Below, one piece after another: positions 54,320 through 64,000 of a stretch of DNA of 64,000 nt. Source of the stretch: Parachlorella kessleri (taxonomy: Eukaryota; Chlorophyta; Trebouxiophyceae; Chlorellales; Chlorellaceae); contig BBXU01001780.1 of assembly GCA_001598975.1 (NCBI GenBank), positions 1 to 64,000 on the forward strand, given 5' to 3'. Numbering within the stretch: position 1 is the stretch's first letter; the number at the start of each line of letters is the position of its first letter. The notes under the pieces are model-generated. The model saw nothing but the letters and a program-made list of their open reading frames with translations. It was not told the origin of the DNA and made no database searches. The position numbers were made by a program, and so were the translations under genes.

Positions 54320-57300
54320 ATGGTCAGCCAGCCCGGCATCAAGGAGCAGGTGCTGCAGTTCCGAATTGCAGAGCTTCAGGAGACAGCAACCCGCCTGGGG
54401 CTGGCCAAAACAGGGAGGAAAGCGGCCCTGCAGCAGCGCATCCTTGCGTACTTTGGCGAAGCGGACCCCACGGCCGACCGCCGTGCGGTGCCACCGCCGT
54501 CACAGCAGTGGAGGCTAGAGACAGCAGGTGAGGCGAGCTGCCAAGTGGCCGTGCCCGGAGTTGCTGGCGCTTGCCTTGCCTGAGCAGGGTTTCCTATATG
54601 CTGGGGGAGTGAAGACCAATCTGCAAGGTCCCTATGATGTCAATTGATGCGACTGGGTGCATGATAGGACGATAGAGGACACACTGTCAATTTGGAGATA
54701 ATGTAGAGTCCTGCGAATTGTGGCACTGACTTCTGTTCCTTGCAGCCCGTGTGGTGCGAGACATCTACTGCCGCCTGAAGGGCCTCCCCAACACTTCCTC
54801 CGACCAGTCCACCGCCGAGCAGTTCATGTTTGGCGGCCAGCAGGGCGGGGGCGGCGCAGCAGCAGCGGCGGCGGCAGCAGCAGCAGCAGCGGCGGGCTTT
54901 GTTCCGCACGAGCCTGGAGGTGGCGTGGCTCGCGCCCCCTCACATGCAGCAGCAGCAGCAGCCGCCCAGCCAGCCTTCGCGCACACAGCACCGGCTCTGG
55001 TGTACCCGCCCATCCCCAGCGGCAACGCGCCTGGGGTGCTGCCTGCGGGAGGCGGCGGCGCCCTTGCGCATGGTGGCGGCGGTGTGGGCGGCGCTGGCGG
55101 TGGGCACCAGGGGCGCCTGAACAGCCAGATCCGTTGCATCTGCTCGGTGCTGACGGGGCGGGGGCAGATGCTGCAGTGCCAGGTAGGCAGGGCAGGCAGG
55201 CGCGGTGGCAGGGCGCCGCCGTGGTTGTAGGTGAGAAAGCAATGGTGGCTTGGATAGCGGCAATCTTGGAGCCGTTGTCCTCTGCATGGTTGCTTTGGGC
55301 TGCATGCCCAGGGTGGCAAGTTCTGTATCCTGATTGATAACTGCGGGCCGGCATTTCTGGCACCGCTGAGACCGCTGGCTGGGCCCGCTGCAGGGTATGT
55401 CAAGCCAGGCTGTCGCACTGTGGTGCCAGTAAAAGCTTCCTTCAAGTGCAAGATTAAGGTCCCCGCTTGCGGTGCAGGACCCTTCCTGCGGCGTGTGGCA
55501 GCACAGCGACTGCTTGGGCTACGGCGTAGGCCGTCCACCGCCGCGCCATTTCTACTGTGAGACCTGCAGAGCCAAGCTGGCCGACCCTTTCTGGGAGCCG
55601 GTGGAGCCTCACTTACTCCCGCTCTCGCGCCTGAAGCCCCAGGTAGGGTTGGCAGCCCTGGATTGTCTGGTGTGCGCTAGCACAAGAAGAAATTAAAGTG
55701 AGCATTTGGGGTGTCCCCGAGGATCTCTGCCCTGTGGGTGGCGCTGGTCGGCTTGGCAAGCACTTGCATGCAGCAGCACTTATGGTCACCTGTGCAGGCC
55801 AGCGTGGCCACCAGGGTTTGGGTGCTACCAGGGTGCACATGGTAGGCAGTTATCAACTACGTGCGATCTGGTGCATGCTGCTCGGTTGCAGGCTGGGCGG
55901 TCGTACCTGACGAGTGCGGGCATGCAGGAAGTGCAGGTGGCGGAGCGGGTGTTCTTTCTCACTCCCCACCATATGGATGCCCTCACAAGGGACCCTACCA
56001 ACTACCGACTGCAGGTATGGCCGATGGCCAGCCCAAGTGGGCTGCGTGCGGATGGGGAGCAGCCATGCGACGCGGTTTGCAGCGGCAGCCTGGCTGCCCT
56101 CTGGACTGTCACTCTGATAGCCGCTCCTGTTACCCGGTCTGGTCGGCAGCACCGTGCTGGGCAGTGCGCTGTGTTCTTGCAGATACCGTAGGGGTAGCAC
56201 CCACCTGTTGCTGCGGCTACCTGCTAGTGCAGGTGGGGTGCCTAGACGTCCACGACGAGGTGCCCTTCCGGCTGCACTGGCCGCGCTATGTGGACCTGCG
56301 GGTGAACAACATGCAGTACCGCACCTACATGCGTGCACCCAACATGAAGATGGGCATCAACCAGAGAGACGAGCCCGCCAGCATCGGTGAGAGAGCCTGA
56401 GCCAGCTGGCTATATTGGGCTTCTCTACCAAAGCAAATTGCTGAGGTTGACAGCCAGCGCTGGGGGATTCGGCAGTGGGAAGGGAGTCGGACTTAAGTAT
56501 TTGCTGTGATGGTATCGCACAGGCGGCGAGGTACTGCACGGCGGTGTTGTGGTCTGGCCGGCCAGGTGTCTGCTTTGGTCACAGGGAGGTTGACTTTACT
56601 TGGGGTGGCTGACTCGTGGCTGCCGACTGCAAGCTGGAGTCCTTGCAGCCTGCAGCCAGGGTTCCCTGCAGATGTGGGCGCTGTAATAAGGCTATTGTCA
56701 GGAGCAGGCTAGGAGAGTGCTGTGGATTTGTGAGAGGTGCTGCATGGCAAGGATGCCGACCAGCGGAAGGATGCATTGTCCCAAAGCCACATGAGCGAGC
56801 AGGCAGCATCAGCAGCGGAAATCTTAGGACAGTCATCATGAGACGCTGTGCTGCAGCTGGTTATGCTGACTCGCGGTCTGTTGGCTCCATTTACAGGCAC
56901 GCTGTGTGTGCGGGGGCGCAACCAGTTGAACCTGTCTGCACCGGAGGCTGGCATATGGGTGCTGCTGCTGCAGCTGGCCCGCAAGAGGACCATCAACCAG
57001 GTGCGGCATGAAGTCTCTGAGCAGCCATTACCACTCGCTTTACTAAGCCCGGGAGCCCTTGCCTTTTCATGGGCACTACAAGGGGTGGCAAGGCCTTGCT
57101 TGTTCAAATGCAATTGGTCGTGCCAACCTGCGTTGCTCATTTTAATCAATGTTCAGGTTGTGTGTATCCCACGGCGGAGTCGGAGCTTGGATTTTTGCGT
57201 GTTTTCAGCGGAACTAGGCCTTCTATCGGCATTTGGAGCAGATCTCCTGGTGTCGGCTCCCAGCCTGTCATGAGTAAAGATTTGACCACCGGCTCTGCCA

Positions 57301-60300
57301 CCAACAGGTGAAAGCCCACATGGCGGCCCCGGAGAGCCTGGCAGAGGCGGTGGTGCGCGTGCGGCGGCAGGTGTCTGGGGGCGGCGGCGAGGACGACGAG
57401 GAGGATGACGGCATCTTAGTCAGCCACCAGGTTGTGTCCCTCAAGGACCCCATGAGCGGCCTGCTGATGAAGGTGCGTGTGTGTGCGCATGTGTGTATGT
57501 GCGCGCCTCCTGTCTCTCTGACTTCTCAGCGGTGCTGTGTAATGAGAGTATTGCTGCCAGCCTTCCAGTTGGGGTATGGAGTCCTCGGGCGTCGGTCATC
57601 TGTAATCAACCTCTGGGGTAAACGTGTCCGGCAACAGTAGGTGCAGGCGGCAAGTAGGCACATGTGGTATGGTAGGCACGCGTGCAGAAGGAAGTGGCAA
57701 CAGATTGCTTTGCTCAACTGGTTTGCTCCCGCGGCTTCGGCCTCCGCAGATCCCCGCCCGGTTCCGCGACGCCAGCGGGCTGCAGTGCTTTGACCTGGAC
57801 ACCTTCTTGACCATGGTGGAGAGGAGCCGCAAGTGGCAGGACCCGACCACGCTGCGCAACTCCACGCTGCCGCAGCTGCAGGTGGGGCACTGTCGTTGTG
57901 GGTGGCCTGCCTTTCTCCCTTGCCTCCACCTGTGGTTGTCCTTGGTTGTGTGGCAAAGAGGGCTGCTGAGTGTGCTGCCTCAAAGAGCCTGCAGGTTGGT
58001 ATGAGCGTGGAGGAGGGGAGGGGAAGGACACTGGCCGCCCGCCCGCTGTGGCGGGGTGCTGCGACCCCATGGGTGTCACTAGATAGCCGTGTGCAGCGCA
58101 ACAGTTTTGCGCGGTGGGATGGATGCGCGCAGACCCCTGCACCCGACTTAGGGACCCAGGGGGAGCCCATCCTCTTCTAGCCAACACCAAGAGGTTTTTG
58201 CTGTTGCTGACACTAAAACATATGACAAAGTGCATGCTGCAGATCGACACCTACACGCTGCGCGTGCTGCAATGCCTGGCCAAGGCTCCCCATGTGACTG
58301 AGGTTGAGCTGTCTGCCGACGGCCACTGGCGGCCGGCGGGCGAGGACGGGCCCTGGTTCAGCATACAGCAGGAGCCGGCGGCGGTGGCGGCGCAGCTTCG
58401 GCCGCCTGTCAGCGTCAAGCCCGACCCAGAAGGTGACCCTTGTGAGACAGCTGGTGGACCAAGTAGGCACAAGTTGTTTATAGCAATAGTCGGGCAGTGA
58501 TATGCGGCTAGTCTGCAGGCTGACGGGTGTGCTTAAAAGTTAGTTGGTGGGTCAGTTGTGACTTGTGTTGGCTGGGTCTCAGGCTGACCAGGCAGGCGGT
58601 GCCCAGTGTTGATGTGGGATAGTTGGTGTTGCGTTCTGTTCGTTGGTGTAGCGTTCTATTCCTTGCTTGATGAATATATGTACCAGTCCACCTTCAGTCC
58701 ACAAGCGAGGTATGCATGTATAGGTGCCATGCACCGTGCTCTGGCAAAGTTATTGCTGGAGTCAGTGTATGGGGTGTGTGTCTGCAGGTGGGGCAGAGCC
58801 TACCGGAGCTACTGGCGATTTGTTGTCGAGCGATGAGGAGGAGGACGAGGAAGCTGAGCTGCGGGCGGCTGCTGCGGCAGTGCGTGGGCTGTCAGGCCAG
58901 GTGCGCCCTTGCCTGCCTTGTGTATGGACGGTTGCATTTGTGGACGTTGCAATAATATGCATAGGGACTATCTTCATGTCCCCCTCACTGTTCACTCTCT
59001 GACTTGGGCTGTCCCCCAACTGCCCTGCTCTGTCATTTGCACTCCCTCCAATAGATTATGCGGTGTTGTACAGCGCAAAGTATGGAGGTTTGCAGCTGGC
59101 AGCGCATGACATTGTCGGGCGTGGCGTGTGCGTGCTGCTGCACTACATGCGGCTCAATGGTGGGGGAGCGGTGTAACAAGGTGGCGATCAGGGAGCAGTG
59201 GTGAATTAACAACACTTTGGTGGTAGCCTTGTTGGAGTAGGCCTGCCTGATCGAGGTGTCCTTCTCCCCTTGGGACTTCATGTTTGCAGAAGCGGAAGGA
59301 TCCCGAGCCAGAGGTGATAGACCTGCTTGACTCGTCAGATGAGGAGGCTCCCCCAAAATCACAAGCCCAGCAGCCCTCACAGCATCAGCAGCGGCCCGGC
59401 AGCGCGGCGGGCGTGCAGCGGGCGCCGGCCCACCTGCTGGCGTCACCGCCCCCAGGTGCTGCGGGGGCTGCATGGTGTTCTTGGTGCTGCAGGGATCGGA
59501 CAGTAGTCTGCTTTAGTCGAACAGCGTGGGGAACGAACGGTTGCATGGTGTTCTTGGGCTGCGGGGACTGGACAGCAAACCGGCATACCCGTGAAGGATG
59601 AAGGGGCATGCTGTGGGGACTGTCTGCCGCGGTGTTTGCCTGTGCAGCCACCAGTGCACAGGGATTCGGACAGTGCGCCCGATTTCGGATCTTGCTGACT
59701 TTTGTTCGGCATATCTGCAGGCGCGCCCCTTCCTCTGGCCAATGGGAACCAGCACCTACCACCACAGCAGCAGGCGCAGCAGCAGCTGCAGCAGCCATCA
59801 CACCCGCTTAGGATACGCCTGCCGATCAGGGTGCCTCCTAGGGTGAGCCAGCCTCCCTCAACACAGCAGCAAGCGACACAGCAGCAGCAGGCGACACAGC
59901 ATGTTGCGCAGCAAGTAGCTCGGCACGCTAGCCAGATGCAAGCTGTTTTGGCCCAGTTTGGCAACGCAAGCAGTACTCCTGGGTCGCCTGCTACACACCA
60001 GGGGCAGGTTGTGCAGCAGGCAAGCGTGCCGTACAGATCACAGCCCTACGGGGCAGCACAACAGCAGTCGGCGCCTCTGCAAGCCACCAACATGGCGCAC
60101 AGTGGGATGGCCGCGGGCGTGCCCATGCAGCAGCAGCAGCAGCAGGCAGTGTACGGGGCAGCGCCCCAGCAGTTGCAGCAGCAGTTGGGGTATAGAATAG
60201 CGCAGCCGCCGCAGCAGCACGTGGCCTATGGGACAGCTGCACAGCCACATGGTCCCCTGTCCCCAACTGCACTAGAGCAAGCGCAGCGGGCGCAGCAGCA

Positions 60301-61027
60301 GGTCCAGCAGATGTTCCAGCAGATCGGTGCCGTGAGGCCTTACGGGGTTGCAAGCCTCCCTGCTCCCCAGGCACCACCCTTATTTGTACCGCAGCAGCCA
60401 AGTGTGACGGTGGCCCCTGCAACAGCGGCATTCACGCAGCAGCAGCAGCGACAGGTACAACAGCAGCAACCACCACAGCGGTTGGGTGCGCTGCCGCATG
60501 GCTACCAAGGCGGGTATGGGTATGGACCAGTGCACAATATGCCTCCTGCTGTTCCACCTGGCACATTCCTCCCCGCCAGTCAGCTGGTGCCGCAGGGCAT
60601 GGCTGCAACCACCGCCCCGCAGCATCCAGGGCTGGCAGCACGGCAGGCTGCAGCGAGCCAGTGGCGGCCGCTGGTTCCAGCAGCGCCGAATCCGCTCCCA
60701 GCACCGCCCTTAGGCCAGCAGCAGCAAGCCCTGCCGACGGCGCAGCAGCTGTTACCCGACGTGCACCATTCCGCAAGGCAGCTGCAGGAGCAGCAGGGAG
60801 GCGCAGCGCAACATCGCGCGGCTCAGCAGCAGCAGCAGTCGCCAATGGTGCGCCAGCCTGCAGCGCAGCACGCTGGCCAGCAGCAGTTGCAGCGTGCTCA
60901 GCAGCAGGCCCGGTCTGGAACGCCAGGAGCCTCAGAGGAAGCTATGGATACCCTGATGCAGGTGCTGGATCGGGAAGGAGGGGGGCCTGGGGGGTTTGAC
61001 TTGGGAGACTACTTGACTGAATACTGA
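54320..61027 (+). CDS. SIZ1: SIZ1/PIAS-type SUMO ligase homologue with degenerate SP-RING
   Basis: Twelve exons: 54320-54527, 54746-55182, 55478-55642, 55892-56014, 56233-56386, 56897-57000, 57308-57472, 57750-57881, 58243-58432, 58788-58900, 59290-59455, 59721-61027; 1087 residues. Domain order is that of plant SIZ1: SAP (residues 8-42), PHD with all eight ligands (C200, C202, C213, C219, H224, C227, C242, C245), PINIT (about 275-400: VPFRLHWPRYVDLRVN, MGINQRDEPASI), an acidic GGGGEDDEEDDG linker, then SP-RING. There KDPMSG, RDASGLQCFDLD and WQDPTT replace the expected LRCPMSG, CxH and WQCPIC, so only one Cys (465) remains. A SUMO-interacting motif EVIDLLDSSDEE follows near 605, then a Gln-rich tail of about 400 residues ending FDLGDYLTEY. 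E2 binding cannot be judged. Confidence 0.9.
59471..59582 (+). repeat. Imperfect 73-bp tandem repeat in SIZ1 intron 11
   Basis: CATGGTGTTCTTGG followed by a GCTGC.GGGA..GGACAG block starts at 59471 and again at 59544, 73 bases apart; a weaker third partial copy may follow near 59607. It is non-coding. Confidence 0.6.
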
Positions 61028-61652
61028 CCCATGCTGATAAAAACCCCCCTGTGGCTACCAGAGGCATCATGACCTTGACTCAGGATGTCACTCGCACTCT
61101 GTGTGCGTGACTGGCTTTGTTTTGGCGATGGTAGAGGAGAGTACGACTTGCTTTCCTTTAAGAGCTGGCCTTGACACTGGTGTAGCTCGTCTGACCCAGG
61201 TAACATGAATGACTCCTTACAAAATATGCCTGTACATGTACACTGCAACACTTGAGAAGCGGGTAGAAGTACAAATGGAGCATTGGTATATAGCGAAAGG
61301 GCCATCCGCCATCTTATCTCCCCAAGGGAAGCTCTCTTGTTGTCCAGGCTTTGCTTGCGGCATGTACCTGCAGCAAGATCACATGGAAAAGGGATATTTA
61401 CACATGGAGACTCAAGAACGCAGGATGCATGTTAGCTGCCGATAGTCATGGGGGCTGAGAGGGGGCAGCTGCAGTGTAGGGTTGGGATTGCCCTGATAGC
61501 TACTAGCTACATCCCCCTGCAGCTTACGAGAATGCCCGTGGGCCACAATCCTGGTGCGAGTTCTTGACGTCTGCTGATTTGCAGTGCTACCCCTTGGACC
61601 TTGCCTGCTGCCCATGGGGTAAGCCGATCAGCTGTCCGGCCACCTGTCCTCC
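61028..61652. other. Convergent 3' region, SIZ1 / NNF1
   Basis: About 0.6 kb without a firmly supported exon. A TGTAA on the minus strand (61221-61217) may end NNF1. A frame near 61412-61615 on the minus strand could be a further NNF1 exon, but has no recognisable motif. Confidence 0.4.
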
Positions 61653-62704
61653 TCATAGTGCAGCTCTTTCAAGTGACAAGTATGACACACTGGTTTGTGT
61701 GCACCCCCTGTTCACCTTCTGATTAGCCAACGCAATTGGCCGTGCCTTCTGCAGCACTGCCCGCAGCTGCTGCTGCCGCCCTTCCAGCTCAGCCTGCAGC
61801 TGTGTTTGCCGCTGCCTGGCCTGCACACGAAGGAAGAAAATGTTCTTGAGGACATATATTTGGGTCCTTGATAGCCTGCGCACTGCACTAGGCTGCTTGG
61901 TTTGGACAAAACAGGGCAAGTCTTTGCATGCCGGGTGAAACAACAGCTCTAGTTCCCGAGTAGGAGCTTACCTGATAGAGCACCTCTTGCAGCTGCTCCA
62001 GCTCCTGGTGCTGCGCTTCTCCTAGTGCCGCCAGCTGCATTGAGTGCGCCTGATGCTGCTGGCTGCAAGCACGTGACTGACCCCGGTGAGCTCAGCTTAC
62101 TCATTCCCTGTTGGGGGTTACGCAGTGCAGCTATCTCTGCAGCCAGCTAGCTGCAGGATGTATGCCTGCCAAATACTGTGAAATGAAGTGGAGGAACCGC
62201 AAAATCGAGGAGAGAAAGGTACTGAACGGGAGCAGTCCTACGTGACCCAATTCTGCAAAAGCCAAAGAGAAACCTAGCCTGAAGTGTTTGTACCTGCCAC
62301 CAAGTGGCGCATCACCGTCGCCTATGCCCTGCTCCTCACACAGCTGCTCCAGTGCATACAGCTTGTCTCGCAGGGCGTTCTCCTCACAAATCTGCTGGAA
62401 ATCCGTCTCTGCCAGCACTCTGCCCCTGTGGAGTGCCTGGAAACAGACACGGCATGTTCCACGTTGGTACCTTTGGCTGCAAGTCACCTCTGGCTGCAAG
62501 TCACCAAGATCTGATCGCAGTGTCTGCAACTGCATCCCCTACCTGCTGATACGCGTCATAGACAACTTCTATAACCTCCGGTGCCAGGCCAGGAAAGTAG
62601 GCAGCGAACTCCTCTAGCTCCACAGGCCGCAGTGCATACTTGGTTGTGCGGTGGAAGGCATCGTTCAGTGCGCGCAACCTTCTGCCCTGCTGACCTCCTT
62701 GCAT
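61653..62704 (-). CDS. NNF1: Kinetochore protein NNF1 (Mis12 complex subunit)
   Basis: Minus-strand exons 62704-62543, 62436-62294, 62062-61972 and 61820 downward; 187 residues if exon 4 reads through to TGA at 61653-61655. NNF1/PMF1 is part of the Mis12 complex joining centromeric chromatin to the Ndc80 complex. Residues 1-100 show the family pattern: RLRALNDAFHRTTKYAL, EEFAAYFPGLAPEVIEVVYD, TDFQQICEENALRDKLYALE and QLCEEQG. The rest is coiled coil, Gln/Glu/Leu rich (MQLAALGEAQHQELEQLQEV). A donor after 61716 (AAG/GTGAAC) could lead to a different last exon, for example one reading ELHYEEDRWPDS. An upstream in-frame ATG at 62782 is possible. The call rests on pattern similarity to plant NNF1. 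Confidence 0.72.
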
Positions 62705-62945
62705 CGTGGCCAACGTGCTGTGAGGTTGAAAGCTCTCTACGAAAATGTGCGCTGCGAATAAGCCTTTCGAATGACTATGCAAGGTACATGTGCCGTACCA
62801 ATTAGAAGTGGTTGCACAAATGCCTGCAGTGCATTGAAACCGTGCTTTGCACTTTATTAGAATAAGAAAGTGGTCTTAAGCCGTGATCCCCGGTCTGACG
62901 CCAAGGAGTCATCTGGCTGCGAGACACGCATCAGAAGCCTCCTGA
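62705..62945. promoter_or_regulatory. Compact bidirectional promoter, NNF1 / RPT2
   Basis: Only 241 bases separate the two head-to-head start codons, leaving room for one shared promoter. No specific element recognised. Confidence 0.55.
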
Positions 62946-64000
62946 ATGGGGCAAAACCAGAGCACGCCAGGCGGTGGGCCCCCTGGCGCGCCTGGGGGCG
63001 ACAACAAGAAGGATGGGCAGGTACACTGGCTCATGCAGCCATCACAGCGATCTGGGGAAGGAGTAGTACCTCTCCAGCCTTCCCTGAATTGATCTTGCGC
63101 CCTTGGGTAATCTATATGGTGGCCGAGGTCCCGTTATCGGGCCACCAGCAGGCCTTTGCACAGTGCCAACACGGTCCCCTCACACAGCACACTCCTCACC
63201 CGTGCAGCCTAGGGAGGTCGTGGTTTTTGTGGCACCGTCAGAACCCAAGTGCGTGCAGCACAGGGACGTGGGAGGCACACGAGTTGTGTATGTCAGTGTC
63301 TTGAGAGCCCCTGCTCCCGCTGCCCTTGGCGACCTCACCTCCGCCCCCGCAGGAAAAGAAGAAGAAGTACGAGCCGCCCGCGCCGCCTCCACGGGTGGGC
63401 AAGAAGCTTAAGCGCCGCGACCACGCCTCGGCCCTGGGCTCCAAGCTGCCCCTCATCAACCCCACCGCCAAGTGCAAGCTGCGGCTGCTGAAGCTGGAGC
63501 GAGTCAAGGACTGGCTGCTGATGGAGGAGGAGTTTGTGCAGAACCAGGAGCGGCTCAAGCCGCAGGAGGAACGCAACCAGGAGGACAGGACCAAGGTGGG
63601 TGGGGAAGTCGTCCAGAGAAAGGGGGACTGGGGTGCTCCCGTGTGGGCCAGGCAGCGACTCTGAGTGCAGCAGGATCACCACCAGGAGGACAAGTATTTC
63701 TTTTGTTATGTGTGTTTGTGTTTGTGTAAAAAGGGGGGGGAGGGGGATCAGAGAGGTTGTTGGGTGGGCCAGGGATAGAACTATGTGTGCCTCACTTGTG
63801 TCTGAAGCCACAGGCGGGGCACAGCCAGGGCACAGTGGGCGGTGACTGTCGGTGTGGAACGGGCGGACCAACCAGAGAGCAAGGGGGTGTGGCTGAAGAC
63901 AGGTTGTGTTCCTTCGAGGTGTAGCAAGGGTGTCTGAAAGCGTGGCATGTGGTTGGAACTGGCTGAGTAGGAGCATTTCGTGCATGGCACAGGTGGATGA
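62946..64000 (+). CDS. RPT2: 26S proteasome AAA-ATPase subunit RPT2 (partial)
   Basis: Exons 62946-63020, 63353-63595 and from 63993 past the window end. RPT2 is one of six ATPases in the 19S base, and its C-terminus opens the 20S gate. The N-terminus [10 protein letters not shown] keeps the MGQ start used for N-myristoylation of RPT2. Exon 2 codes [20 protein letters not shown], then [20 protein letters not shown] and [15 protein letters not shown], a very close match to eukaryotic RPT2. Exon 3 begins VD at 63993, as expected for the following VDDLRGTP of the family. The OB and AAA domains lie outside the window. Confidence 0.95.

Noticed and set aside
59702..61027. Separate Gln-rich gene starting at an internal ATG
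   Set aside because: The frame joins SIZ1 exon 11 in phase through a good acceptor at 59720, so it is the SIZ1 C-terminal exon.

Overview
The window is nuclear DNA of a green alga (Chlorophyta). About 16 genes are broken by roughly 98 short introns with 'cag' acceptors. The gene set is that of the green lineage: a plastid CbbY-type sugar-phosphatase, an MLO-family membrane protein, F-box/PP2 proteins, and PHS1- and SIZ1-type regulators. TGTAA, the usual chlorophyte poly(A) signal, follows some genes. The species cannot be named from the sequence. No RNA genes, transposons or CRISPR arrays were found. Exons were built by hand from conserved protein motifs, splice consensus and reading phase; each model sums to an open frame unless stated otherwise.

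Layout. 0.5-1.5 kb: SmF spliceosome protein (+). 2.9-3.5: small plastid-targeted membrane protein (-). 4.0-6.4: CbbY-like xylulose-1,5-bisphosphate phosphatase (+), followed by one unassigned exon near 6.8 kb. 7.8-9.4: DUF3054-type membrane protein (+). 10.3-16.6: dymeclin (-), head-to-head with a very long MLO gene (+, 17.1-24.7). 25.4-29.7: a tandem duplication of an F-box/PP2 gene with its downstream DNA (+); the second copy is eroded or re-spliced. 29.9-36.4: PHS1-type atypical kinase plus dual-specificity phosphatase (+). 37.8-42.6: PYROXD1-type flavoprotein oxidoreductase (+). 43.7-49.9: receptor-like kinase with Cys-rich PAN/apple-like ectodomain (-). 50.7-53.2: thioredoxin-PUB fusion (-), closely downstream of DPM3 (-, 53.3-53.9). 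54.3-61.0: SIZ1-type SUMO ligase (+). 61.7-62.7: kinetochore NNF1 (-), head-to-head with the proteasome ATPase RPT2 (+, runs off the window).

Functionally this is a mixed housekeeping neighbourhood (splicing, Golgi, proteasome, kinetochore, SUMO, dolichol-mannose) with several signalling genes, not one operon-like system. The observations most worth following are the SIZ1 homologue whose SP-RING has lost all four predicted zinc ligands while the PHD, PINIT and SIM parts are kept; a decayed tandem copy of an MLO transmembrane exon inside its own intron; three or four GC-AG introns; a one-base homopolymer frameshift in the thioredoxin-PUB gene; and an array of four TGTAA-containing 11-mers downstream of that gene.
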